This document shows positions 25,116 through 36,232 of a stretch of DNA of 64,000 nucleotides, piece by piece; the first letter of the stretch is position 1; every line of letters begins with the position of its first letter. Under the pieces are notes generated by a model. It searched no databases and was not told the DNA's origin. It saw only the letters and a program-made list of their open reading frames with translations. Both the position numbers and the translations under genes were made by a program. The DNA is from Ostrinia nubilalis (Eukaryota > Arthropoda > Insecta > Lepidoptera > Crambidae): assembly GCF_963855985.1 (NCBI RefSeq), contig NC_087098.1, forward strand, positions 10,622,501 to 10,686,500, read 5' to 3'.

Positions 25116-25487
25116 CTAGCGGCCGCCCGCGACTTCGTACGCGTGGATCCCGTTTTACCCCCTTCATCTATCTTACGCGGTTTAGATTTTTTCATACAAA
25201 TGTTTTTCCCCGCTAACTCCCGTTCCCGTGGGAATTTTGCAATATTCTGTTAACTAAGCTTTAAGTTTACTAACATACCTGCATGCCAAATTTCAAGCGT
25301 CCAACTTAAGCGGTTTAGATTTTTCACACAAAAGGATTTTCCCGCTAATTCCCGTTCCCGTGGGAATTCCTAAGTATACTATAACCTGCCCAGGAGTGTG
25401 AAGAATAATTGTACCAAGTTTCGTTAAAATCCGTCAAGTAGTTTTTGTTTCTATAAGGAACATACAGACAGACAGACAGACAGACAG

Positions 25488-25528
<41 letters not shown>

Positions 25529-25647
25529 AATTTTACTGATTGCATTTTTGGCATCAGTATCAATCACTAATCACCCCCTAATAGTTATTTTGAAAATATA
25601 TTTCATGTACAGAATTGACCTCTCTACAGATTTATTATAAGTATAGA
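25116..25647 (-). mobile_element. LEP1-like non-autonomous Helitron, copy 1 (532 bp)
   Basis: On the minus strand it begins TCTATACTTATAATAAATC and ends GCGGGCGGCCGCTAG, the 5'-TC...CTRR-3' ends of Helitrons, with a GC-rich palindrome just before the terminal CTAG. It sits exactly between A and T (minus-strand reading), the Helitron target, with no duplication. Two internal blocks are duplicated (CCCGCTAAYTCCCGTTCCCG near 25208 and 25343). A (CAGA)n tract lies at 25464-25526. It has no Rep/helicase coding sequence. A sister copy is at 52028-52516. Confidence 0.88.
25464..25526. repeat. (CAGA)n microsatellite inside the Helitron
   Basis: About 15 tetranucleotide units, one interrupted by GACG. 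In the sister Helitron at 52028 the same position carries only about five units. A minus-strand frame with CLSVCLSV repeats is a translation of this tract, not a gene. Confidence 0.95.
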
Positions 25648-28555
25648 TTATTGATTTGCATTCGAGTATTTTTAAGGATATAACAATTTTATGCAACAGG
25701 CTTATGTACTTTTAAAAAAACTTCGTACTCCCTGAACTTTGTAATTTAAAACAATCTTTACAAACCTAAACTATTTAGTTCCTGAAACCAAAACGTGATA
25801 AATGTTAACCTGTAAACGCCGCCCGGTTAACATGCCCAATCACCGGCCCGGTCCACATTAACAACCACATTTCCCGATTGTCAATACAAACCGATAAGCC
25901 GCGCAGTCCGTTTTTATCGGTCCACTACGCAACAGCTGCATCGGATAATTTTATTAATGTTAAAGGATTTACGTTGAGTTTGCTCGGTTTATATTTTTGT
26001 TTTACATTTCAGTGTGCAGTTATTGTATTTTAAGTTAATTGTAGAGTCTACTGCATAATAAAAGTAGACAATATCAAATGTATGACAATACGTACATCAC
26101 AGTGTTCACAGAAACACTGTTTTCTATGTATAATGTAAAATTTTACCCCTATGTTATGCGCTAGAATTAATAAATATACACCCTTTAATAGTTCTTAGTT
26201 TTAGCGTATGCCATAATTTTAATTTCTCAATACTTTTGACGCATTAATGATAATGAATATCATTGTTCCCTAACCGAAATCCTTAAATTCAATGACATAA
26301 CCAAAACTATTACGGCTGTCGCACAACACCGTAAATAACAAATGACAAACGGCGTTGCTCAAAGATTATCGCGTGAACATGACTAATGACTATCAGCCGT
26401 CTTCTACATGTTAATTGTACCGAATGCTTCCAAAACTAATTTACACTTTGTTTATTTTACATCTAGTCTGATGAGTTCGCAATTCCCACACGACTTTGAA
26501 CCTTAAATTCTTTGATGTTAAGACGGAATTGGTATCCATTTAGAAAAGCAAAAATCAGTTTCAAGGATTAAGATCCTGGCATGCTACGTTGTCATTTCAG
26601 CTACATTTCTGACGTATGAGTTAATTTTTCATCCTAATGGAACTAAAGTAAACATACGGTACAAAGAGGATTAGGATTATATTTCGAAGATTGTTTTTCC
26701 TGATTCCTTTGCCTTTGTGGAAGCGTTAAATAAAAAGTGAATTCTCGAGTTCGCGCGTTACAAACTTTCCCTCAGTGGTAAACTTTTGTTTGAACTGAAA
26801 ACAAGTCTAGACGCGTGAAAAACATATTTATGGACGGTTTCCGCATAAACGTTCCTTTAGGAAGATATGTTTTTATTTGTTTCACAGTCACACGCTTTGA
26901 GAAGTTTATTTTCGACTGTCTTCTGTGCTTCTGTTGTATTTTTCGTTTGTATTTTAATGCAGTACATCAACTTCGTAACGTATGAGTATACGAAGCATTT
27001 CCACAACTTTCTTTGTTTTTCTACTTTGTAGCTTTCAATATGTGCCATTTTCCATGCACGTCAAAGTATAAATAGACGACTGTACATTTTAAGGAATTCC
27101 ATCGCTGTTTTAAACCTCTGTGCACACAATTTGTGAAGGACATTGTCAGAAACCGCCTTAGATTCCTGGGCACAGCAGTAAAGTATCAAAATTAATCTCT
27201 TACTTTTTGAATACTTAAATATTAATTAGATTGTAACGGACACTTGAGGATTAGAAAATGAAATAATAAAAGTCTTTTATATGTATTCCATAATACTATG
27301 ACGACATCCGGACATTTTAGGGCGTGGCCTGCTCCATATCCTATGAAGTTCCATAATTTGTGTCGATAAAATCTATGTAAAATCGGCACAAGGCAATGCC
27401 GTACTTCATTGTTAGGAATCCATGTAATAGTGATGTTGACTGCGGTCATCATAGACAATAAGATACCGATCTTGTAAATAAAATAAATCGTCCATATTGC
27501 TACAGTATGACTAGATTTTAATTAAAAGTTAAAAATATATTGCACGATACTACAAGAAGCTATCTAATGTGTCCAACTGGTCGAAGGTTATGAATAAAAT
27601 AAAAAGAATTGTGATCATAACACTGATATAGACAATGACAACAATATGGGATCATCTTTAATATATCTGTAACAGTTTCAAAATCCGATGAAAAATCCAA
27701 TGCTGCTTAAAGTGAGAGAAATGTCTAAAGTTCTAATAGAATTGAAAGTTTTATTCGCTCAAAATGCTTATAACAATAATTGGTAATACATTTCAAATAT
27801 TAAGTACCTTTATAATGTATCGATAGAACCAAAATGATGTCCTCTCAGCTTGGAAAGGGAAAACCCAGGATTGGGGGAGCGCTCCAGGCAATGTTCAGAA
27901 CATTTCATAGGTAGTAGTAAATAATATTTATTTTATTATTAAAATTGAATATTTTGATATTGATAAAATTGAATATATCTTTCGATTCAAATACCGAATA
28001 TTTTTCAATCGATAATAATTATCGAGAATTGTTAATAATATTCAATTAAAAGTTGTTCAATCCCTAGTCATGCATAGACTAAGACGGTAACCATGGAGAT
28101 AGTTAGTTTGGTAAGTCACGTGTTAAATGTCAAGAGTGGAAAGTAAACATAGGATTCATGTTATTTATTTACGTGCAAAATGTAAGTAATAAATCATAAA
28201 AGTGGAACGCCGAGCTATTTCCAAAACCCGTCCAATATTATAATACAATTTGGCTGCGACAACTACAATACAGAACATCTCCCAAATCGATGTGCATAAA
28301 ATAATATAATACAATACTAGTAAGTAAGAGGTTATGATAACAATATTGCTATCAATAAGTTTATAGAATTGGTCCGCCAGGTATAATTGTTCTTACATAA
28401 AGATTTGTGTCATTTAGAACCTAGAAAGTATTTTTTCGGCACTGTTGATCTAACGGCGAACAATGTATGGAGAACGAACATTGTCCTTTATTTTTAAAGC
28501 AGCAAAGAAAATTGCTGGCCACAAACAATTTTACTTTTAAGAAGTGTGTATTTAA
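25648..28555. other. Intergenic, no supported gene
   Basis: AT-rich, with a more GC-balanced patch at about 25800-25940 and a very AT-rich imperfect palindromic stretch at about 27920-28055 (TTGAATATT...AATATTCAATT). No coding frame with recognisable features. Confidence 0.4.
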
Positions 28556-29491
28556 CACTAGAGTGCTCGCGCGGGTGACATATGTCACCCAGGGTGTAAA
28601 ATTTGTAAATATTTTTTCAAGGTATCGAGCTACAGTGCTGCCTTCTCAGGTATTCCTCGAGCATGTATTGTCGCACACGATAGTAGTAACGCCATCTTGC
28701 TAGACGCATCAATGTGAGTGCAGAAAACATTTAAAGTGTATGGGTGACGCATGTCCCCCGCGCGAGCACTCGAGGAATTGTTTGATCCCTTATCATCGCG
28801 GTTTAAAATCAAGTTTACTTTCATGTAAGTTCAAAGTTATACTTTTTAACCATTTTTTAAACTTTTACAATAATTATATTGCTTTATAAGCATAAACTGA
28901 AGCAAGAAAGTAGTTGTTTTAGATTGTAAGTAATGAAGTAATAATACACCTAGGGCTATAAAATTAAAAACCAGGATTCTTCTGGGGTTACGAGAACACC
29001 AACTAGCACAAAACTTGCCAGTACTGTGGCAAAGGACGATGTGTTTTTTGCACAAGAGCAAGAAATCGAAGCACTCGTAAGCAAATGTAACATGTGAATT
29101 AGGCGTTTTTGTCCATATCATCAAATCAAATCGTGCCCGAGTTGTGATCAAAATATCACAGAATAAGATCAAATTATTGATTAACTTTCTAATTAGGTGA
29201 TATATTTGCCAAAATAATGGGTCCAAGGACTATTTAAACGACTTTGGTCTCGTCGACTCTAAAATATTTGGAAAATATTGAAGTATTTATTTTGGTGTAT
29301 AATATGAGTTCATGAAAGAATTACTCAGTTTTTTTTAATTATTTAGTAAGAAATATTGTTTACGTTTAATATTATAAATTGTTTTACTTGTATTAAATAA
29401 GATTAGAAAAAATAAACCCATATCATAATGGGTGACATATGTGACCCGCGCGAGCACTCTAGGAGTATTTAGGGGCGCGAGCACTCTAGTG
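28556..29491 (+). mobile_element. piggyBac-like deletion derivative, family A (936 bp)
   Basis: Flanked by TTAA at 28552-28555 and 29492-29495, the piggyBac target. The 16-bp ends CACTAGAGTGCTCGCG and inverted CGCGAGCACTCTAGTG are perfect. The left end has a perfect 18-bp palindrome GGGTGACATATGTCACCC at 28573-28590, and an inverted module (a degenerate palindrome at 28742-28759 plus a TIR copy at 28760-28776). The right end has a palindrome at 29430-29447, an internal TIR copy at 29448-29464 and the terminal TIR at 29475-29491. The interior retains a piece of transposase C-terminus. It is too short for an active transposase and could only move in trans. Confidence 0.9.
29010..29090 (+). pseudogene. 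piggyBac-like transposase remnant: C-terminal Cys-rich domain (family A)
   Basis: A 26-codon stretch reads KTCQYCGKGRCVFCTRARNR... and stops at 29090. The C-x2-C-x4-C-x2-C spacing matches the zinc-binding cysteine-rich domain at the end of piggyBac transposases, which binds the transposon ends. A Pro/Thr-rich phrase (RTPTSTK) just upstream is in another frame, so at least one frameshift lies between them. The catalytic domain is absent. This remnant is the main coding evidence for assigning family A to piggyBac, next to the TTAA flanks. Confidence 0.7.
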
Positions 29492-29495
29492 TTAA

Positions 29496-29706
29496 AAATG
29501 TATGCCAAAAGTCCTACTTTGAGCACGGTGTGACATAACGAAGCACATCCAAAGTTTAGGCGGCGCCAGTTAATAATACAGTGCCGGTGTTGTGCGGGCC
29601 GCAACAAAAAATACCATTTCAGCACGCGAATCAAGTTTAATATGCATACCGTACCGTCTTTTGGTGGTGATGTGACAATATACTGTCGACAGAAAAGGTT
29701 TTTCAA
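29496..29706. other. Spacer between two piggyBac-like insertions
   Basis: About 210 bp, relatively GC-rich. On the minus strand it is open in one frame (about 29576-29706) that continues into the family-B element, so the frame as a whole is not a real gene. I do not recognise the sequence. Confidence 0.4.
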
Positions 29707-29710
29707 TTAA

Positions 29711-30665
29711 CCCTACAGTGGTCGCGCGGATTACACCCGTAATCCACTCGTGCAAATTGTCGAATATTTTGAAATCGGTCAACGCGATCGTTTTGATACT
29801 TCGTGTACTTTAAGTCGCATAGTCGAAGATCACACTTAATGACGTGTGAGCGCCAGGTCGCTTGTGGATGTGTCACAGGAGCCCCGTAAATGCCGATGGT
29901 CTACCCGTGTAATCCGCGCGACCAATTACGTAAGTATTTTTTAAGTTACCTTTTTTACTTAATGTGTTTGTTTTTGCATTATTAGTGTAAATCAATGCTT
30001 TATAATAAATAATTATGGCATAGGTATGTATTTACATTTGAGTTTTCAATAAAATCATTGTATTTGAGATAAAAATCATGAACAATAGACAAAAACCATA
30101 AATTGCAGAATGGCTAGAAGTAATTGACAATGAAAGCGTTTCTTCTGGCGACTCTTCGGTTTCTGATGAAGAAGTGCACATTCTTCCACAAGAGAACAAG
30201 TTTCTCAGACCAGTGATTAGCCATCTAACTCAGAACCATCACAGCGGAGTTTTTTAGGTCGCTACTTTGACTGCGGAAGAAAGCGAAATCAAAGTACTGG
30301 TAATACTTGTAATTCGTGCAACAAATTTATTTGTCCTTATCATTCCATGATGGCCTGTATCTCCTGTTCAAAATATGATTAATAAATAAGTGAAATTAGT
30401 ACTGAATGATTCATAAACTGCCAAAGTTGCCATTTTCTTGATGAAAAATGATGATTTTTATGTTTTGGTTAATTTATAAACACTGAGAAGAACTGCTCGT
30501 TTCTTTGATTGATTATTTCATTAACTAATACATAATAATAAATATTAAAAATAAAGAAACAGGTTTTTATAAAGAGATGTCTTCTTTTTTTACTCCATAA
30601 AATGGCTTACGCATGTAATCCGCGCGACCACTAACGTAATATTTTAGAGCGCGACCACCGTAGGG
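29711..30665 (+). mobile_element. piggyBac-like deletion derivative, family B, copy 1 (955 bp)
   Basis: TTAA at 29707-29710 and 30666-30669. The ends CCCTACAGTGGTCGCGC and inverted GCGCGACCACCGTAGGG have one mismatch. Left 18-bp palindrome GGATTACACCCGTAATCC at 29728-29745; inverted left module at 29898-29915 plus a TIR copy at 29916-29932; right palindrome-like block at 30604-30621, TIR copy at 30622-30638, terminal TIR at 30649-30665. The interior contains the start and the end of a transposase joined by a large deletion. A second copy with the same junction begins at 63086. Confidence 0.93.
30078..30382 (+). pseudogene. piggyBac-like transposase remnant, N- and C-terminal ends (family B copy 1)
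   Basis: ATG at 30078 begins MNNRQKP and stops at 30099-30101, where the sister copy has CAA instead of TAA. The rest of the Ser/Asp/Glu-rich leader (DNESVSSGDSSVSDEEV) is readable downstream. From 30257 another frame gives GRYFDCGRKRNQSTGNTCNS and then CNKFICPYHSMMACISC, ending at 30382. The C-x2-C-x4-C-x2-H-x4-C-x2-C spacing fits the piggyBac C-terminal zinc-binding domain. The acidic leader and the zinc end are what remains after loss of the DDD catalytic core; the two parts are in different frames. Confidence 0.85.
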
Positions 30666-30669
30666 TTAA

Positions 30670-31755
30670 TTAGAAAAACAACAAACATATGAAGTAACTA
30701 TTATTTCACACATGTTTATTATAGGAATGCTACGATCAAACTTGTTATGAAAATTTGGACTTTTTAACAAAGTCGTTCTCCGTGAGTCTCCATGAATCCA
30801 GCGATGAGTCATAGAGACATCTTGCACTTGAAAAGTATGTATTAAATCTTTCAGAAATTTATTTTTGTAAATAATACAGAAGAAAAGTTGTCGTGTATAA
30901 AATAAATATTATTAAGAGTTATCCTTATCATCTCTGGAAATCATGGCAGGAACAACCATAATTTTGTCATAACGCGACATCTTATAGGAGACAAAACCTT
31001 TGGATGCATTGCGCTGATTGTAATACGCTCTATCTTACCACCAATTTATCTGCACCGTACTAAACCCACATTTCAACACTAACACATCGAACTAAACAAA
31101 TTATTTGCATTAGTTATAACCCTTACTTTATAACCATGTTTAATTTTATCGAGTCCATAACTCAGGCACGTCACTACGCACTAACAAGGTGATTATTGCT
31201 AGGGGCGGGACGAGCCCACTCGATAACCGCTCGTTACTGCCTTATAACTGGAAATATAATTACCAAAAACCAACCCATGGGAAAATAAATCAAAGATTCC
31301 CAAAATAATCGAGTTTAACTATGCTTTAAGATGTTATGGACTATGACTATGAAATCAGTGTGTAATTTTCGAATTCCAAATGTCGTGAATAAGATATGGG
31401 TTAGTAATTGGGTCAGGAATTTGTGTTTGTTTAAGTTCTTTGGGATGAGGTTTCTGATGAAATATACGTTATTCATACAGCTAATAATATTATGATTCGT
31501 GGATTAAATCAAGGTCTTAACAATACTATGGGAACTGCTATGTATTAGGTTATTAATTATCAGAAAAAAATTTGAATGTGAGTTTGAATATTTTAGTTAA
31601 AATATTGAAAATACGTGACTAAATGCCAAAGTGCATGGATTTTTCCGGAAATAGCTCGTAAATGTACATTAAGCTGTGTTAATGATAGAGGTATATACAG
31701 TAGTCTCATAATAAGGGTCTAGCGGGAACAACAGGTCCTATTTAATTTACTAATT
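30670..31755. other. Intergenic, no supported gene
   Basis: AT-rich, no recognisable gene or shared repeat. Confidence 0.4.
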
Positions 31756-32110
31756 ATCATCATCATCATTTCAGCCACAGGACGTTCTCTACTGAAGTGA
31801 ACATAGGTCTTCCCCAATGATTTCCATACTGACCGGTTGCATTCAGCGTCTTTTACAGCCACCTTTATGAGGTCTTCGGTCCACCTTGTGGATGCCGCGT
31901 TGTCCAGTATGTGGCACCTACTCCAGAACCTTGCTGCCCCATCGGCCGTCAATTCTGCATACTATATCTCCTGCCCATTGCCACTTCACTTCTTGCTAAT
32001 CCGTCCTCATTTCTGATTCGATCTCGTAAAGAATAGCACGCTGTGCAACTTCGAGCTTTTTTATAAGGCCAATAGTGAGAAGCCACGTTTCAGAACCATA
32101 ATGTCATCAT
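31756..32110 (-). mobile_element. RTE-type LINE, 3' end with (ATG)n tail
   Basis: On the plus strand it starts with ATCATCATCATCATTTCAGCC, the reversed (GATGAT)n tail and stop region. The minus-strand reading gives RTE C-terminal phrases (YGSETWLLTIGLIKKLEVAQ, then ILYEIESEMRTD and RWTEDLIKVAVKDAECNRS), interrupted by frameshifts. It extends further 5' than the other RTE copies in the window. The exact 5' boundary, near 32110, is uncertain. Confidence 0.85.
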
Positions 32111-35100
32111 TGATAAGTAACATACACTGATTGTATACATAATATTCGTCTTATAGACTTTCCAAACTCAAGAGAAGGTAAGGCAGAATGGACCTTCTAA
32201 TGACCGCTTGCATTATGCCTGCTTGTTTTATAAAAAGTTTTTATGTGTATTGGAATGAGTTTTAACGAAATGAACATACAAAATCCATTGGGCCTGTGAT
32301 ATAAAATGGAAATGTTGTTCCCATTGAAACACATTTGAATGCTAATCTTAGGTGGAGGATCTAAAGGCTCTTTCATACGCAAAAGTGAATCAGTGTTCTC
32401 TAATTATTTCAATTATTACTACTAAGAACTAAGATTAAAACGCATTTATGAATTATAATGGAGTTACTTTTACTTTCGGTAGATTATGCAGTCAGGTTTG
32501 TAAAATAACAATGTGAACTTTCAAAATAATATTGTGATAGCCTTGTATTTTAAAAACCATTTGAAATCCCAAATAAGTGTTGCGATTTAAAATGTTTTTC
32601 TTAAAAAACTATGACCACGGTATGAACCATTTTCGACTTAATATCGCGGACTAAGACAAAAGATGCAGTATTTGAAGTAGAAACTCTACTTTTTTACAAG
32701 AAAACCTTTTTCAAACCTCCAAAAACGATCGCGACCTCTGACATGCACCTATGACTCACCCATACACACGCCTTAACCATCATCCGGTGGGTGGTCTAGC
32801 GATCGGGCTATAACGGCCAACAAATTGGCCGTACTTGTTTGTGCATGCCCACATAGCTCAATTACGCTCACTGACCAATTATTACGTAAACTCTTCCCAT
32901 GGGCCATCGTTTGGTCTAGTTCAGGTGTGGTGAACATTTTTGGGAAGTCGAAGTTTTCAAATAATTCCATAACTATCCTCTCCCAAGTTGAAGAATAAAG
33001 TAGAGGTTAGAAGAGATCGCTTAAAGCTCTAAATTATGGTCTATAAATTGTTGAGTGGACAGCGACACACGGTTTTAGCCGTGTCGTAAAACTATATTCA
33101 GTAATTATATTGAATATGTAAATTATAAGTATGCTGTTAATATTTCTTCCCAATTATTGGCTATATATATACCTATATCCGTAACTTCCTTTTAAGCCCC
33201 TAAGTCATAAGTATACTACAGCTTAGCTATAAAACACATAAAACTTATAAAATGAGAGAGTAGGTATCAAACTAAGAGATAAGACAGTTCAACGAATTTG
33301 AAGCCTAAATAGGTAGCACTTACAGAATTAAATGTGCTTTTCACGGTTTCGAGGAACTTCATTTAGACTTTAGAGTACTTTAGACTACATTTCACAATCC
33401 ATTTTAAAGAAGGTATGAAGCTTCTAAGTTATTTAATGGTAGGGCACAACTTTGAAAAGTTATATTTAGACCTGAACTGAAAGTGACTGAAAATGAATTA
33501 ATTTGATATTTTCATCGTGTAATGTTAAACTTTTTTATTTATGAAGTAGTTTTATGTTTTGATTTATTCAGCTAACAATTACAGAAGTGTTAATGACAAT
33601 TTATAGGACAGTGAGACATTCGTAAGGATAATACATAAAATAACTTACGATAAATAAATACAGAACAGATTTGATAAAATAACGACTAAAATACACAAAA
33701 CCAAAAATGTTGAGTAGAACTGAAATCTAGTTGGTATGCACCTCAAGCATTCAAAGCCACCATAATTACGAATGTTAGCATTGGATTTTTTCTGCTATTA
33801 TTCAAATTCAAACAGATTTTGGATGTGTAGGTGCCTAATAATCTGGTATATCCGGCTTTGTCGAACTGAAAAGGTTTTTTGTGGGGTCACTTTAGAATGA
33901 ACCAGTATTTTCAATTTAAAAATAATATGTTGTCACGTTGCTATACTTTAATAATTAAATTGAGATATGTTAAATTTTCAACTCATCGGAATTTTCTTAG
34001 ATTTGGGGTATGTATCATAGGTAGAGTCTTATTTTAAATGGATGCCAACGATTTAAATTTCACCCTGAATTAATTCATGTTAAGATAAAAAAACGTATGT
34101 TTTTGGCATGCTGTAGGTAGAGAACAAGAATTTACATAAAACAGGTTTCCAGAATAACCTAATTGCTAATGCGTTGTGAATAACTAAATTATTGTAATTA
34201 AAGTTATAGAAGAACTTCTAATGAAAATAGATACTTACAGAACTCTACATTATACTGACCGGCACACGCTTGCCCTTTTTTGGTAACCACCTATTTATCG
34301 TATTTGATGATGTTATAACAATATAGAGTATTTGAAACCTAATCATTATGCGTGTGAGTTTTATATTCATATCTGATTTTTCCTATTCGTTGCTATGAAG
34401 ATAGTTTTGATGGTCTATGCTATGATGTACATAATTGTAACAGTACTTAATCATTACGTTTACTTTACAGTTACGTGGTGGGCTGAAATGGTAATGATGA
34501 TGACGCTGAATGTAAACAGTTCATAAAGAAATACGTAAAAATAAAATTGAAAGGTGTGTTCTGAATGAATAAAAACGTAAAGAAGATTATCTGAAAATAT
34601 ACTGACATACTTAGAACAGGTAATTACGCTACATGCATGATAAAATAAAAAATATTACAATAAGTATTCACTTCTTTATTACCTACTGACACACTCAGGC
34701 CAAGTACGCAACATTAAAAATGCATGAATACTCACATTGTTCTCTTTATATTCCCCTGAAAACTTTCATTTTTGCAAACGCTTACCAAACTTGTACGTTA
34801 ACTTTGGAAACATGTGGTGTCCCAGAAACTATTTTGTAAGGCTTTTATCTCATTTTCACCAAAATACAGTAAAGTACAGTAGGGCTAACATGCTACAATA
34901 AGTGACAAACTCATAACATAGTGAGAGTTAACTTAATTGGTCTTATAATATCCACGGAGTTGGTATAATCTATAATCTAAGTTACATTCATACATCGGAT
35001 AGTTCAGTTTACGACTGCATAAATATATTTAGCTAAAGTATATTTTGCATTTCTTGAAAAGTCTGAATTGAAAGGATTTGTTCAGATCATATTTTCAGTA

Positions 35101-35264
35101 TCCTTATTTTAAAAACAATTCGCCATTTTAAGTGTGAATGTTAAAATCCTACTCAATAAACTTCTTTTGTAGGGTTTCGCGTTGAGTAAAAAGTTTTCAA
35201 AAGTTCTTGAAGACACAACAGGTGTTTGAGACGGTATTAGCTACAGGAGTCCGCGGTCATGTTC
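32111..35264. other. Upstream region of the receptor gene, no supported gene
   Basis: About 3 kb of AT-rich, mostly unique-looking sequence. A 65-codon ATG frame on the minus strand at 32773-32970 overlaps a GC-balanced patch but has no recognisable motif. At about 34475-34508, GGGCTGAAATGGTAATGATG resembles the tail of an RTE copy but is too short to call. Confidence 0.4.
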
Positions 35265-35274
35265 GGGGATTCCC
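35265..35274. promoter_or_regulatory. kappaB-type (Rel/Dorsal) site, candidate
   Basis: GGGGATTCCC matches the GGGRNNYYCC kappaB consensus perfectly, 958 bp upstream of the receptor start codon. A one-mismatch version, GAGATTCCCC, lies at 35843-35852. Rel factors act downstream of Toll signalling in insects, so feedback regulation is conceivable, but single 10-bp matches also occur by chance. Confidence 0.3.
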
Positions 35275-35999
35275 GACCCTGGTTTGGATTAATTGACACT
35301 TTAGGCCACTTTTGATCAGTGGCTAGAAACTGAGACAATGACCAAAAGTTGTCGGTTTTATTTTGAGTCAGTAAGTAGCAGTTTGTTACATTACTGATTT
35401 GAATGTATAAAACTGTATGCCTATGTTTATGTTTCAATATTACCGATGGTTTTACAAAATTATGTTGCAGGTGCAGATCTTTGAAGACTACAGCAAAAAA
35501 TTAAAGTACACATAGAAAAAGACATTATCGAACAAAATCATAAAACATTAACAAGATTAGAGTCTTTATTTTGTCGATTTTACTATAAGATCTTGAACCA
35601 AACAAAATTTTATCGAAAGCATCACGCTTTATAGATTTTTTTTCACCACCAACTCTTACGAAAGCTCAAATCTTGACCCAAATTTAAGTATACTTTCAAG
35701 CCTGCGACTGGTTCAATTTCATTTTTGTATTTTAATGAACTTTCTACAAAGTCGTGTCAATTTAATAAATTTTGCTAACCTCATTAGCTTCTTTTGTGTG
35801 TACACTTAATTATTCATTAAGTTCCCGACGGCCGAGTCTTATGAGATTCCCCCATAAATTAATACTCTTATAAAACGTAGTATGTCGTAAAACTGCGCGT
35901 TCCAGGAAACTCGATCTCACTTTGTTTATAATTAATGCCCGATACACCCGCACGGGAATAATTCAACGGCTTATGCACCCTTGATAATATGAGATGAAG

Positions 36000-36232
36000 T
36001 TTCTTTAGACGGCGGGCGGCGGCGCGGGTGGCGTAGGGCGGAGCTTCGAGCCGGCGTTCAGTCGGTGGGCAGCCGCCGTCCGCGCCGCACGCAGCCCTCG
36101 CGCCCTCATGACCCGCGAGTCGCGATGTCGCTTCCACTGCGTGAATATTTATGACGCGATCGACCTATTCGCCTCCTCATAAATGGCAACGCCGACCTCG
36201 ATGCCTCACCGCACCACGTATATACCCGTAAA
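36000..36232 (+). promoter_or_regulatory. GC-rich leader/promoter region of the Toll-like gene with multiple uORFs
   Basis: The sequence switches abruptly from AT-rich to CpG-rich at about 36010-36120, then runs into the receptor start. A TCAGTC at 36058-36063 resembles an arthropod initiator. If transcription starts there, the leader contains at least four short uORFs: 36108-36182, 36125-36153, 36151-36231 (its stop ends one base before the receptor ATG) and 36183-36242 (overlapping the receptor ATG). An in-frame TGA at 36152-36154 closes the receptor frame upstream, and no other in-frame ATG follows it. Confidence 0.5.

Noticed and set aside
25464..25526. Regular short repeats that might suggest a CRISPR array or a repeat protein (CLSV repeats on the minus strand)
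   Set aside because: They are a simple (CAGA)n microsatellite within a Helitron, with no spacers and no coding constraint.
28846..29226. 126-codon minus-strand open frame
   Set aside because: It is the antisense of the family-A piggyBac-like element, whose plus strand carries the transposase remnant.
34475..34508. Short match to an RTE 3' tail (GGGCTGAAATGGTAATGATG)
   Set aside because: Too short and lacks the preceding coding phrase; may be chance.
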